Positions 48,116 through 60,200 are shown, counted from the stretch's first letter. The stretch is 64,000 nucleotides of DNA from Triplophysa rosa (GCF_024868665.1 NC_079898.1:21976745-22040744), one strand, 5' to 3'. Numbers and translations: made by a program. Notes: generated by a model from the letters alone, not told the origin.

Positions 48116-48890
48116 TTAAAGGGACAGTTCACACAAAAAGAAAAATTCTGTCATCATTTACTCACCTTTAGTTCGAGTTGTTCCATATTGTATACATTTC
48201 ATTTTATTTTATTTATGCTTTATTTAGCCAGGAAAATCCCATTGAGACTTTACAGTCTCTTCTTCCAGGGAGACCTGGTCAAGATGGCCGCACATAAGGT
48301 TACATCCACAATCAATTACAATACAAGACAGTTCATAAAGGTAAGATCAAGCAAAACACGTACAAGACTCTTTTAAAACAGATTGCAGAAGACCCAAGAG
48401 ATGGCAGAGACTCTAATTTGACAGTACTTTCAGAACATTCCAAGCCCCAGGGGCATAAAAGGAGAAAGCACATTTTCCAAATTCTGAGAGAACTTTTGGA
48501 ACTTTTAAACGAATGCATGACTGAGATCTACTATAGTAACTGTTTGTGTAAGAGACTAAAAGATTTGAAATGTACACATTTCTTTGTTCTGATGAACACA
48601 GAGGAAGCTATTTGGAAGAATGCTTGTGACCAAACAGTTTTTGGACCCCATTGACTACCATAGTAGGAAATTTTGCTTTTTAAATTTCTTTGTTCTGTTG
48701 AACACAAAAGAAGACATTTTGAAGAAGGTATGAAAGCAAACAGTTCTGGGGCACTTTTGACTATCATTATCATTTTTTTACATTTTTCTATGGTAGTCAT
48801 TGGGGTCCAAGAACTGTTTGGTTACAAGCATTCGTTCAAATATTTTTCTCCGTGTTCAACCAAAGTAAAAAAATGAACAGTTTCGGTTAG
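48116..48890 (+). mobile_element. TTAA-type MITE split by a retroposon
   Basis: The left end TTAAAGGGACAGTTCAC at 48116 continues to 48200, and the family text resumes at 48571 (TTTCTTTGTTCTGATGAACA, CCATTGACTACCATAGTAGG). A second inverted block about 48690-48880 suggests a partly duplicated interior. The right terminal repeat is lost. Confidence 0.7.
48201..48570 (-). mobile_element. Retroposon insertion with 12-bp target duplication
   Basis: 370 bp between TGTATACATTTC (48189-48200) and TGTACACATTTC (48571-48582), a target duplication with one mismatch. The plus strand begins with T-rich ATTTTATTTTATTTATG, the complement of an A-rich tail, so the element lies on the minus strand. It contains TTTAGCCAGGAAAATCCCAT and GGGAGACCTGGTCAAGATGG, a repeat word common in fish (recall). 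No reverse transcriptase is present. Confidence 0.75.
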
Positions 48891-48899
48891 CATGCAAAT

Positions 48900-50540
48900 T
48901 TGTTTGCTGTTTCATAGAACACACCGACAAAATGAAATGATGTCTTACCTTACTGATTGCAGGTCCCTTGGTTTGATATTTTCTTAGTGAATGCAATCAT
49001 TTATAGACACAAACCATAATCTTATATAGCACTTTTATGGTTTATAACAGTACATTGTGAAGTATACTCTGTAAAACATTTAGTAGTTTTTATATTTGTA
49101 ACTTCATACTTACAGTTTACTATTTTACAATGTTGCACTTTAGATACTATTATGTATCTATTTAGATATAATTATATAATTTATATTGAAACATACTTTT
49201 CAATGTACACTGTAAACATTTTTTAGTCAACTTAATTAATTGTGTGAATCTAATTGATTTGTCCATGTTGTCCATTTGATAATTTAAAAAATATAAGTTA
49301 TCTCAGCTTTTGGAAGTCAGTAGGCTACAATAAAAAACAGCCCATGCAAAAACAGAAAAAAAAGGATGAGTTCAGAGTTTTTACAGTGTACTTTAGAAAA
49401 GTTTTGAAGTACATCTCAATCAAAAGACTGAGTACAAGTATAAGCCAAACTGACTTTTCTGTCAGTATGAGTCAAGTACTTAAGTGTATTTTTAATGACA
49501 TTTCTGAGAAGTTCATAAGTTGACTGAAAGTTTACTTTCTTATGTTTTAGTTTATAAGTGTATATTAATAGCACATTTGAGTAAACTTTTTATAAGGGAA
49601 TACATGCTGATTCAAGGCAAATCTGCAGTGTTCTCAGTTGTTTCCAGAGCCGTATTTAGAATATCCCTAAATAATTAAAATGTGACCCTTTATCTATAGA
49701 GGTCAAACACTGCTGGGACCTCGAATGCACTGTATGTCAAGGTTAATTTGGTGTGTCCATAGGATGTAAGATAAACACCAAGTTTGGCTTACAGGACACC
49801 AAAATCACCAGCGTAACAAATAACCATCGAACAGTCATGCTTCTGGGCATTAACAGTCTGCTGAGGTGCATAAGTTTGGGGGCATTCAATTATTTCAGTA
49901 AACATGGCACGTCCCATGACATTCTCTAATTACTTTGAAGTAGAAGCTTGTGCTAATGGCTCCCTGTAGGACGGGTTTGTGTTTTATTCAGCTGTACGGC
50001 TCCCCTGCTGCCAACAGCCCCTTATGGCCTCAGTTTAACTGAGCTCATAATGGCACAGGACATCACACGGCAAGTACCAGTTTCTATTCTCTGACCTCTG
50101 ACTAAGTAATTATCATCCTCGAAAAGATGGCCTTTTCCGGACCAGATGGGGCGTTGCTATTTAGGGATCCAGTCGCTGAAGTGAAGGCCTCTGTGGAATC
50201 AGAAATTGGTCGGAGGTTTATAAGGTTGATGACAGTGGGGAGGATTTTACAGCCGCAATCTGTTGCCTCTATGTCGCCATCTCTGTTTGAAAGAGAAACA
50301 TGCAAGTGATTTTACGTACTTATCTTTATGTGGATTGAAGTCAAAGGATGTCAAACTGACATTTCCCGGGAAATCGTACCCGACAGCTCAACTCATACTA
50401 CAAGAACTACAAAACATACTCAACAGATTTTCAATTGCATGACTGCAATTGTGCCCGTTACAGCAAACAGCGGCCTTTGTGTCTCCTGAGTTCCAAATTA
50501 TATTTATTTCCTCATCCATCAACTCAACTCAACTCAACTC
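48900..50540 (+). other. Intergenic, possible conserved noncoding segment
   Basis: 49600-50330 is non-repetitive and balanced in composition, and has an open frame on both strands at 50102-50309 without coding character. It looks like candidate conserved noncoding DNA. The first 700 bp are AT-rich. Confidence 0.3.
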
Positions 50541-53056
50541 TCCAGTCTCTCTCTCTCTCTCTCTCCCTCTCTCTCCCTCTCTCTCCCCCTCTCTCTACCC
50601 CTCTCTCTCTCCCTCTCTCTCTCCCTCTCTTTACCCCTCTCTCTCCCCCTCTCTCTACCCCTCTCTCTCTCCCTCTCTCTCTCCCTCTCTTTACCCCTCT
50701 CTCTCCCCCTCTCTCTACCCCTCTCTCTCTCCCTCTCTCTCTCCCTCTCTTTACCCCTCTCTCTCCCCCTCTCTCTACCCCTCTCTCTCTCCCTCTCTCT
50801 CTCCCTCTCTTTACCCCTCTCTCTCCCCCTCTCTCTACCCCTCTCTCTCTCCCTCTCTCTCTCCCTCTCTTTACCCCTCTCTCTCCCCCTCTCTCTACCC
50901 CTCTCTCTCTCCCTCTCTCTCTCCCTCTCTTTACCCCTCTCTCTCCCCCTCTCTCTACCCCTCTCTCTCTCCCTCTCTCTCTCCCTCTCTTTACCCCTCT
51001 CTCTCCCCCTCTCTCTACCCCTCTCTCTCTCCCTCTCTCTCTCCCTCTCTTTACCCCTCTCTCTCCCCCTCTCTCTACCCCTCTCTCTCTCCCTCTCTCT
51101 CTCCCTCTCTTTACCCCTCTCTCTCCCCCTCTCTCTACCCCTCTCTCTCTCCCTCTCTCTCTCCCTCTCTTTACCCCTCTCTCTCCCCCTCTCTCTACCC
51201 CTCTCTCTCTCCCTCTCTCTCTCCCTCTCTTTACCCCTCTCTCTCCCCCTCTCTCTACCCCTCTCTCTCTCCCTCTCTCTCTCCCTCTCTTTACCCCTCT
51301 CTCTCCCCCTCTCTCTACCCCTCTCTCTCTCCCTCTCTCTCTCCCTCTCTTTACCCCTCTCTCTCCCCCTCTCTCTACCCCTCTCTCTCTCCCTCTCTCT
51401 CTCCCTCTCTTTACCCCTCTCTCTCCCCCTCTCTCTACCCCTCTCTCTCTCCCTCTCTCTCTCCCTCTCTTTACCCCTCTCTCTCCCCCTCTCTCTACCC
51501 CTCTCTCTCTCCCTCTCTCTCTCCCTCTCTTTACCCCTCTCTCTCCCCCTCTCTCTACCCCTCTCTCTCTCCCTCTCTCTCTCCCTCTCTTTACCCCTCT
51601 CTCTCCCCCTCTCTCTACCCCTCTCTCTCTCCCTCTCTCTCTCCCTCTCTTTACCCCTCTCTCTCCCCCTCTCTCTACCCCTCTCTCTCTCCCTCTCTCT
51701 CTCCCTCTCTTTACCCCTCTCTCTCCCCCTCTCTCTACCCCTCTCTCTCTCCCTCTCTCTCTCCCTCTCTTTACCCCTCTCTCTCCCCCTCTCTCTACCC
51801 CTCTCTCTCTCCCTCTCTCTCTCCCTCTCTTTACCCCTCTCTCTCCCCCTCTCTCTACCCCTCTCTCTCTCCCTCTCTCTCTCCCTCTCTTTACCCCTCT
51901 CTCTCCCCCTCTCTCTACCCCTCTCTCTCTCCCTCTCTCTCTCCCTCTCTTTACCCCTCTCTCTCCCCCTCTCTCTACCCCTCTCTCTCTCCCTCTCTCT
52001 CTCCCTCTCTTTACCCCTCTCTCTCCCCCTCTCTCTACCCCTCTCTCTCTCCCTCTCTCTCTCCCTCTCTTTACCCCTCTCTCTCCCCCTCTCTCTACCC
52101 CTCTCTCTCTCCCTCTCTCTCTCCCTCTCTTTACCCCTCTCTCTCCCCCTCTCTCTACCCCTCTCTCTCTCCCTCTCTCTCTCCCTCTCTTTACCCCTCT
52201 CTCTCCCCCTCTCTCTACCCCTCTCTCTCTCCCTCTCTCTCTCCCTCTCTTTACCCCTCTCTCTCCCCCTCTCTCTACCCCTCTCTCTCTCCCTCTCTCT
52301 CTCCCTCTCTTTACCCCTCTCTCTCCCCCTCTCTCTACCCCTCTCTCTCTCCCTCTCTCTCTCCCTCTCTTTACCCCTCTCTCTCCCCCTCTCTCTACCC
52401 CTCTCTCTCTCCCTCTCTCTCTCCCTCTCTTTACCCCTCTCTCTCCCCCTCTCTCTACCCCTCTCTCTCTCCCTCTCTCTCTCCCTCTCTTTACCCCTCT
52501 CTCTCCCCCTCTCTCTACCCCTCTCTCTCTCCCTCTCTCTCTCCCTCTCTTTACCCCTCTCTCTCCCCCTCTCTCTACCCCTCTCTCTCTCCCTCTCTCT
52601 CTCCCTCTCTTTACCCCTCTCTCTCCCCCTCTCTCTACCCCTCTCTCTCTCCCTCTCTCTCTCCCTCTCTTTACCCCTCTCTCTCCCCCTCTCTCTACCC
52701 CTCTCTCTCTCCCTCTCTCTCTCCCTCTCTTTACCCCTCTCTCTCCCCCTCTCTCTACCCCTCTCTCTCTCCCTCTCTCTCTCCCTCTCTTTACCCCTCT
52801 CTCTCCCCCTCTCTCTACCCCTCTCTCTCTCCCTCTCTCTCTCCCTCTCTTTACCCCTCTCTCTCCCCCTCTCTCTACCCCTCTCTCTCTCCCTCTCTCT
52901 CTCCCTCTCTTTACCCCTCTCTCTCCCCCTCTCTCTACCCCTCTCTCTCTCCCTCTCTCTCTCCCTCTCTTTACCCCTCTCTCTCCCCCTCTCTCTACCC
53001 CTCTCTCTCTCCCTCTCTCTCTCCCTCTCTTTACCCCTCTCTCTCCCCCTCTCTCT
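50541..53056 (+). repeat. 60-bp polypyrimidine tandem array, about 41 identical units
   Basis: The 60-bp unit, made only of C, T and a few A (two TTACCC/CTACCC words per unit), repeats without a single change from 50581 to 53056; the first part 50541-50580 is slightly irregular. The single N of the window follows at 53057. The array is open in all plus frames and one minus frame only because the unit is divisible by three and lacks stops. It is not a gene. Confidence 0.97.
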
Positions 53057-53057
53057 N
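53057..53057. other. Assembly ambiguity (N)
   Basis: The only non-ACGT base in the window, exactly where the array ends, so the array length is probably set by the assembly. Confidence 0.95.
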
Positions 53058-53072
53058 TATGTTTTATTATCT

Positions 53073-53305
53073 CCGTGGGGACAGTCCATAGGCGTAATGA
53101 GTTGTATACTGTACAAACTGTATATTTTATCCCCTACCCCTAACCCAACCCCTAAACCTATAGATCGTAGAAAACTTTTTGCATTTTTAGATTTTCAAAA
53201 ATTATCGTTCTGTACAATTTATAAGCTGTTTTGCCCATGGGGACCTCAATTTTGGTCCCCACAGTGACCCCATGTGTTGGTGTGCGTTCAGGTTTAGGTC
53301 CCCAC
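53073..53305 (+). repeat. GTGGGGAC...GTCCCCAC dispersed repeat
   Basis: Starts CGTGGGGACAGTCCATAGG, contains CCCTACCCCTAACCCAACCC, CATGGGGACC and TTGGTCCCCACAG, and ends GGTCCCCAC. It is directly followed by (AC)n at 53326-53352. This kind of repeat next to an AC run is frequent in fish genomes (recall). Confidence 0.65.
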
Positions 53306-53325
53306 TAACATATAAAAACCAAGTC

Positions 53326-53352
53326 CACACACACACACACACACACACACAC
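53326..53352 (+). repeat. (AC)n microsatellite
   Basis: Uninterrupted AC dinucleotides. Confidence 0.95.
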
Positions 53353-54699
53353 TGAACGTGATGTAATGCTGATAAATGCTGTATAATGACAAAGGAGCTC
53401 AGTGGTGATTAACAGTAAACACACATCAGTTTATTCTGAACCGTGACACCTGCACAGACTGCAAAAAATCTAAATCCCCTTTAGTCAGCATTAATATCGG
53501 CCACTTTACTGTACATTTCCAGATATATAGAACCCCGCCTTTAACACTACACGGTATGAAGTGTTTCCTGTAAGTGAAGGGTGTCATTTCTCAAATAAAA
53601 CTATTGTAATGGCAAATCTAAAAGCTCTTGAAACTTCCTGTGATTGCGTGTAATAAGCAGGGTCTGAAAATTGCAGGGTGTTTCATTGGTTACCATGTTA
53701 GACGTACAGTATATGCGAAGCTGTCAGACTATTTAAAAAGCAGCTAGAAAACAGATCATTTTAAAGCAGCTATAGAATATCCTATATTAATGCCACCAGT
53801 GAGACTACGACATTTAGGTGAGCAAAATAAATCACGTGAAACAAAAATCTCTACTGATAAAATATAGACACAAAATTAATTATAGAAAAATAAAACAAAA
53901 TGAACAATATCTCATGCCCAGTTTACTGGTATATTACTAATATTATATTCAAATAAAGCTATTGGGTAAAAGCTAAAGGGCTGTTGGGTACCTTGGTGGA
54001 GTTCTCACAGTGCATCCGTCTCTGATGTAAAAGAAAAACGTTAAAAAGGTGTTCTTTCTTTTTTCTTTTTTTGTACAGTACTGTACACCAACATTTTGTC
54101 TATTTATGCAGTCTTTTTATCACTTCCTTTTTTTAAAAAAAAGCTTTTTATTTTCTGGTAAAACAATAAGAACAAAATGACTGAACAGACAGGTCAACAG
54201 GAAAATCATATGCACATCTACTTAGGAATCATTGTCATAGTAATATAATAAGTAATTAAAAAACTGAATGAAATCTTATTACCATCTTTACTGATGCATA
54301 TAAGGGAATTACAATAAACTTGTATCAAGAATATATTCAAGTATTCTGTGGTCTAAAAAACGCCTTATCTCCTTATATTAACTCCTTAACTCCTTATATC
54401 ATTTTTACACAGTTTACATTTATGTTTACACTTTTGGGGAATGTAAATATTGTAACTCAAAAAAGCGGTGTACGAAAAAGTATGGTGTACACTCAAAAAT
54501 GCTGGGCTGTTTTCAATACACGGTTGGTTAAAATACGAACAAAACAAAATGTTGGATAGTTCTTACCCAACCGGCCGGGTTGAAAACCCAGGATATCTAA
54601 GCCACAATGACTATGTTCATATGACATCATCATAAAACAGATGTCTGCTGTTACCAGTTAATACAACAACAAACAAAATTAACTCGATTTCATTTTCAA
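53353..54699 (+). other. Intergenic, nothing recognised
   Basis: AT-rich. The short ORF at 54320 has no features. The word AACCGGCCGGGTTGAAAACCC at 54570 is a small palindrome-like repeat end. Confidence 0.35.
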
Positions 54700-57381
54700 T
54701 ATAATTCAATTTCTTTGAAAATCAATATTGCTTTAAAATCACGTTGTATGTTTTTCTAAAGACCTACATGAAAAGCAAACAAGAAGTCCAGTGGGAATCT
54801 GTGATTGTGAGCTTTACATTCAATCCATGAGTCAATCGTGTCTTTCCCTTTCGGCAACAAATCAATCAGGACAAACGGCTTTTGAAAGTGCTGTTTGGAA
54901 CCCCCTGCCTCATGCACGGGTCGAACATGCAGTGACATGAGAATGTTTCTCTTCACCTTTGGAGAAGTGTATTCCATTTGAAGATGAATAAAGAGAATGC
55001 ATTAAATAAAAAGTTGCCACTTACTGCATTTTTAAAGTTGACCGTTTTGAAGTGAACAAGAATGTTCTGTTGACCCCACAAGGAAACAAACAACAGTTTT
55101 TAACATGTATTTTACACAGAAGTGAATGTGCAGTTAACCAGCATCAGTTTCATTCAGTGTCTGCAAACTTTTAAAATGACAAAATAAATCTACAAAATGA
55201 ATTTGGACACTTGTATTACGTATACGCGACATTATGGCTCTCAACCTTAAAAACGTTTTTATCTAACTGTCTTTTGATCTAACAAATTCATCATTTCCTT
55301 TTATTTAAAGAATGAGTTAGACTGCAAAAACTGCCAGGGTGCATGTAAACTCTTATTGTTTTATTTAAAAAAGTAAAATATGTAATCGATATGTAAAAAA
55401 AACATTTTGTAAGGGAAAACCTTTTGTAAGGGAAAGCTGTCACAAACCACTGTTTTAAGGTCTATTATAGGCATGCTGGAGAAAATGGTTATTTTTCCCT
55501 TTGCGATGACTGTGCCATCTGTTTGAAGAGTCTGGCTGGTGTGTCTTCATGGATCATGAATCATATGAACATCTGGTCCAGGTGAGAAAATGCAAAAAGC
55601 CAAACAGCTCTCAGCATGTGTGCAATCTACAGTATAAACCGTAGAGTCTGGATGACTCTTAATTCTCTATGGTGAACTTTTATTCATAACTGTGATTGAG
55701 AATTAACACAGCTGACGTGAAAACTTCAACTGTTTTTCACAATTAGACACAATCAAATTTAATCCAGCGGAGTTAAATGTAAATCACCGATTCATGTAAC
55801 ATACACACTGTTTCTGTTTTCATTTGAGCTTTTCTAACAGACTGATTGAACGTAAAAATTTGAGCAACCTGTACAATGCAAAGTAGGCTGTCTTTCGGGC
55901 AGAAAGAACAGAACACATTTCTGACCTGAAAAAATGTATATAATGATTTAATACTCAAATCCAAACAGTTGCATGTAAATATCATATGCAGCCATGGAAA
56001 AATTAAGGGACCACTTCAAAATTATTTTCGTGTTTTCTGAATTTACTGTTTCTAGGTATGTGTTTAGGCAAAATGATCATTTTTGTTTAATTCTGTGAAC
56101 TACTAACAATATTTCTCCCAAATTTCAAATAAAAATATAGTTTCTATTTGCATTTATTTGCAGAAATTGAAAACTGGAAAAACTTGTGAAAATAACAAAA
56201 GATGCTCTGTCTTTTTTCAGACCTCAAATACTGCAAAGAAAATACGTTCATATTCAATTTTAAGCAATACAACAGGTAATATTACTACATGTATTGAGGA
56301 AAAGTTTTTTTATGTGATAACTGTGATAAAAATCAAGGTTTTCATGTCTTTCACATTGCTGTTGGATGACTTCATGTCACTCCTGAGGTTTGGTTTTGTT
56401 AAAATTCAACACACTAGTCTACTACACATCTAGAAATGCTGATTAAATCAACGGCTGTATTATCTTGACTGTATTGTATGAGCAAAGTGTCCTTCAAAAC
56501 ATGCAAAGAATACATGACAGCAGCGATATACAATAGTGCAAGGCTTACAAAGTTAACTTCAGGTCCGAAATATTTCTTTGGTTCTGCACCTTCAAAAAGA
56601 TTCAAAATTGTCTTATGAATTTGAGGTGTGAATTAATGAACATAAAACCAGAAATACTGTTTTAGTCTTTAATAATGGTTCAAAACTGCAATAGTACATG
56701 CATTCTGAAGTTCAGAACCCCCAAAAAGTCTAATACTGTATAATAAATACATTTGTTAAACCATTTTAGTCTCGTCTCAGTTCACTTTGACTTAATTGCA
56801 AGTACTGCTATACTTGAAAAATAAAAATCTCAAATAAATGAAGAGGGTTTTTAAGATCCAATCACCAGAACGATGGTAATTCAACCAGGATTAAAGCAAC
56901 ATTACAGGAAGCGCACATCAAAAACACAGGAAGATGATGATGCCTAGATGCAAAATCACAGATAAACAGCATAAAAATCTCAAATATTTTAAATAATCAA
57001 AATCTAAACCTTTTTTACAACAAAGAGCGTACCTTGTCTTTATTTCAAACATAAGTTGGTCTTATGCCAGAGAGAAAACCCTTTTTGTATTACAGTAGAA
57101 AACAAAATGTCATTTGACATGCATACACAACGTACCCTTAGTAGTGAGGGTCACTAGTAAAGACAAGTTAGCATATCAGATTACAAGTTAAACATGACAA
57201 TGTCTCTAATGAGACGAAATCTATTTGGCATAGTTAAACATTCAATGTTTTTTTAAGAACCTAAATATTTTTCTCTCTGACCAATGAAATGCTAAAGAAA
57301 TATTTATTCCAGCTTTAACTTCGAGTAAAAACTGAGCTTTTTAATAACACCAGCAGAGTGTCAGGTGGTTGTGACGGAGAG
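54700..57381 (-). other. lmbrd1 3' UTR / downstream region, extent uncertain
   Basis: AT-rich sequence follows the lmbrd1 stop. Minus-strand AATAAA occurs about 75 bp after the stop (plus-strand TTTATT near 57303) and again near 57039, so the UTR could be short. No other gene was recognised here; the ORFs present are short and have no family features. Confidence 0.35.
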
Positions 57382-57492
57382 TTAATGCACATATTCATCA
57401 TCACTGACATCTGAGTCATCTGCATCAACTTCACCTTCAATCACAGATTTCTTCCCTTTACAACACGACACAACCAGACCGATGAGAAACAC
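57382..57492 (-). CDS. lmbrd1: lmbrd1 last coding exon
   Basis: On the minus strand the acceptor TTGCAG is followed by VFLIGLVVSCCKGKKSVIEG, then an acidic tail (DADDSDVSDDEYVH) and TAA at 57384-57382. LMBRD1 encodes the lysosomal membrane protein LMBD1, which with ABCD4 exports cobalamin to the cytosol. The end of the last membrane helix, CCKGKKSVIEG and the acidic cytosolic tail match my recall of LMBD1, although mammals end differently after SDISDDE. The gene is convergent with adgrb3. Confidence 0.93.
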   Translation of the reverse strand: MFLIGLVVSCCKGKKSVIEGEVDADDSDVSDDEYVH

Positions 57493-57584
57493 CTGCAACA
57501 CAACAACAGAGAGGTTACAATAAATACAATCGAAATGTCACCCTTGGCCTTAATGTAAATAAACGTCACTTTATATAAACTTAC

Positions 57585-57676
57585 CACTAGGAAAGCCCAG
57601 TTGCCAAAATAGTAGATGGTGCTGAAGAACCAAAACTTGTGTAGAAACAGATATGATCTGGTTACTGTGCACTGGT
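57585..57676 (-). CDS. lmbrd1: lmbrd1 penultimate exon
   Basis: 92 bp on the minus strand, from TTTTACAG at 57677 to donor GTG|GTAAGT. The frame reads (D)QCTVTRSYLFLHKFWFFSTI and then YYFGNWAFLV, joining the next exon in phase 0. It is nearly identical to the recalled LMBD1 lumenal loop and last helix. It needs a single base from the exon before it, which I could not identify in the 6.3 kb to the right. Confidence 0.95.
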
Positions 57677-57910
57677 CTGTAAAACAAAATGTGAACAAAA
57701 ATGTCCCCTAAGTTTTTGAAAAAAGTAATATCGATAGAACACAGTTCTGTATTTGGTGGTGGTTCGCTGCCATGATGCTAAAGCAATATCTCTCATCCCT
57801 CCTGAAGTCTTCCCTCCACACCTCTATTCAATTCCGTTTTACTTCTACAGTGCTCTTAAACATTTTTGCGTTTCCTCAAAGCAGCTGAACAGCGATCTGG
57901 TTGGTTAGGG

Positions 57911-58209
57911 CAGTGGTTCTCAAACTGGGGGCCGTGGCCCCCTGGGGGGCCCCAAGATGGATCCAGGGGGGCCACAGATTTTGTGGCATTTTATGAAATA
58001 CAGAAATTTATCATAGATTTTATGCAATCAAACATCAGAAAAATGACACCACCAACCAAAAGAATTGAGGTTCCAGCATTGTATAACTGAATGTTTTTTG
58101 TTTAATAAAAATTCTAAGTTTAAGATTATACGTCTTTATATGGGGGGCCGCAAAGCGATGCACTTAACACAAGAGGGGGCCTTACAACGAAAAAGTTTGA
58201 GAACCACTG
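57911..58209 (+). mobile_element. Complete hAT-family MITE, 299 bp
   Basis: CAGTGGTTCTCAAACT is exactly inverted at the right as AGTTTGAGAACCACTG, and GGTTAGGG duplicates on both sides (57903-57910 and 58210-58217), a perfect 8-bp target site. The CAGTGGTTCTCAA start and 8-bp duplication are diagnostic of hAT (Charlie-like) elements. GC-rich ends enclose an AT-rich core without an ORF. It sits in the lmbrd1 intron. Confidence 0.95.
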
Positions 58210-58217
58210 GGTTAGGG

Positions 58218-58850
58218 CATTGTTATACCTTTTCCTGTGTGGTTGCTATGTTAAAAGAGCCCTCGCTCTAAACACGCCTCCAGTACACAGAAAAGTAATA
58301 GAACTGGAGCATGTCAGGAAGGGTAATCTAAGCTAAGCTTGCGATAAAACACTTTATTTCATGGCGTTTGAGGGCACCTCTGTTCTGAGCGTGTTTTTTT
58401 CGCTCCATCAGCACGAACTCTAAATGTTACAAAGTGCTCTCCAGGGAGAAATGTAATTTTCATCCAAACACCCTAAAGCGGAAATCACAACAATGAATCG
58501 AGCTAATGAGAGGCATGCACCCACAGAAGAAAACAGAAAGCAACTAATAATAAACATCTGTAATGTACAGTAATATACAAATAACTCTCATGTGTTTGTA
58601 GCCAGAAGGTCAGTGGGTTACTCGCCCATAAGAGTCTCCATCTTACCACCACACAAAAGCTACTGTGGAGCAAATTATACGAAGAGCAGTTTGTTTGCTT
58701 CTTACAGCCGGCACACAGATTTCTGTATTTGCATTCAAGAGAACCTGTTCACAGCACCGCAGAGAGCCACATCAGCTACCAGCTAACCTGTTACATCAAC
58801 TAGAATAACAAGCTGAGCTCATGTCATAGAGACTCAATTTGGACATCACT
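58218..58850 (-). other. lmbrd1 intron, nothing recognised
   Basis: No exon of LMBD1 was found on the minus strand. Confidence 0.4.
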
Positions 58851-59047
58851 GACCACGTTTACATGGACGTCAGTAATCCAATTATTTGCCTTATTCTGAG
58901 TAAACTAATATTACGATTAAGGTGTTTACATGAGTTGCTTTAAGAATATACCTTTCATGTTCCCGTTTTACATGTTACACTACATAGTTGGATTAATGGC
59001 ATACGTCATTACGTCCCTAAGCAATGCCGTTTGACGTTCCCTCCATA

Positions 59048-59490
59048 ATTTCATTTCACTAGTTCGCCTATGCAGATAATATTGATGGTAGCAGGAGTAG
59101 CAAGGGTATGCTTGTTTGGCGTGCTGTCCGGGGGGCGGGCCTCGAGCCTTGAACCCTGTGTACCCCCCAGTGTCCTGCGAGAAAAGTTAGTTTGGGGAGA
59201 GGAGCCGGGGTGGTGGAGGGATGTCGAAGACTGCAAAAGTGCAGGTAAGACGGTTACCTATTTATTGAATAGTTCGCTGGGTCTGATAGGGTCAAAGTCA
59301 TGATAATTGATGCGGATCAGCTGCGATTGCTGATGCACATCAGCCGGGCTTGATTATATGCTCCGGCTCCTCCCGAACTTTGTTAATAAAACATCATTTC
59401 ACTAGTTCGCCTATGCAGATAATATTGATGGTAGCAGGAGTAGCGAGGGTATGCTTGTTTGGCGTGCTGTCCGGGGGGGGCGGGCCTCGA
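59048..59490 (+). repeat. Direct repeat pair, about 96 bp, 345 bp apart
   Basis: From ATTTCACTAGTTCGCCTATG to GGCGGGCCTCGAGC, the block at 59050-59146 recurs at 59395-59491 almost unchanged. The spacing and direct orientation suggest LTR-like ends or a local duplication; no primer-binding site was recognised. Confidence 0.8.
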
Positions 59491-59689
59491 GCTCGCCGGT
59501 TCCTGTCGAACCCAGATCACTCCCCCTCGATGGGGGGAGTGAGCCGAACTCGGAACCGGCCGGAACCCTGTGTACCCCCCAAAAGGCGCATGATGCTGGA
59601 CAGCAGCCGGGTAATGCATTCCCCCCAAAAGGCACAGGGCTTGAGGCTGCCGATGTGGCATATGGCTTGGTAACGGGAGTGGGTGTAGG

Positions 59690-60200
59690 ATGTAGCGTAG
59701 GCTTGGGACAGAGTGCGGGCTTGGGACAGAGTGCGGGCATGGGACAGAGTGCGGGCGTGGGCTTTAGACAGGGCATGGGACAGGGCTTGTGTCTGCAGCG
59801 GCAGAGCGTGGGCTTGTGACAGAGCTTGGGCTGGGACAGAGCGTGGGCTTGGGACAGGGCGTCTGTTTGGGACAGGGTGTGGGCTTGGGACAGAGTGCGG
59901 GCTTGGGACAGAGTGCGGGCTTGGGACAGAGTGCGGGCGTGGGCTTTGGACAGGGCATGGGACAGGGCTTGTGTCTGCAGCGGCAGAGCATGGGCTTGTG
60001 ACAGAGCTTGGGCTGGGACAGAGCGTGGGCTTGGGACAGGGCGTGGGCTTGGGACAGAGTACGGGCTTTTGACAGAGTAGGGTTTGGGACAGAGTACGGG
60101 CTTGGGACAGAGTGTGGGCTGGTGTCTGCTGTCGCAGAGCGTGGGCTTTGGGAAAGTGTCTGCTGTGGCAGAGCATGAGCTTTGGAAGTGTCTGCTGTGT
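59690..60200 (+). repeat. GC-rich 18-bp minisatellite with 180-bp higher-order unit
   Basis: TTGGGACAGAGTGCGGGC-type 18-bp units vary slightly. A longer block with GACAGGGCATGGGACAGGGC and TGTGTCTGCAGCGGCAGAGC occurs at about 59755 and again 180 bp later with few changes. Long GLGQSA-type ORFs appear in several frames because 18 is divisible by three. Confidence 0.9.

Noticed and set aside
50435..53143. Three overlapping ORFs of 860-902 codons (PLSLPLSLPLF-, SPSLYPSLSP- and REREREGRE-type repeats)
   Set aside because: They are translations of the 60-bp tandem array, open because the unit is divisible by three and has no stop. All frames are equally open and there is no homology or domain.
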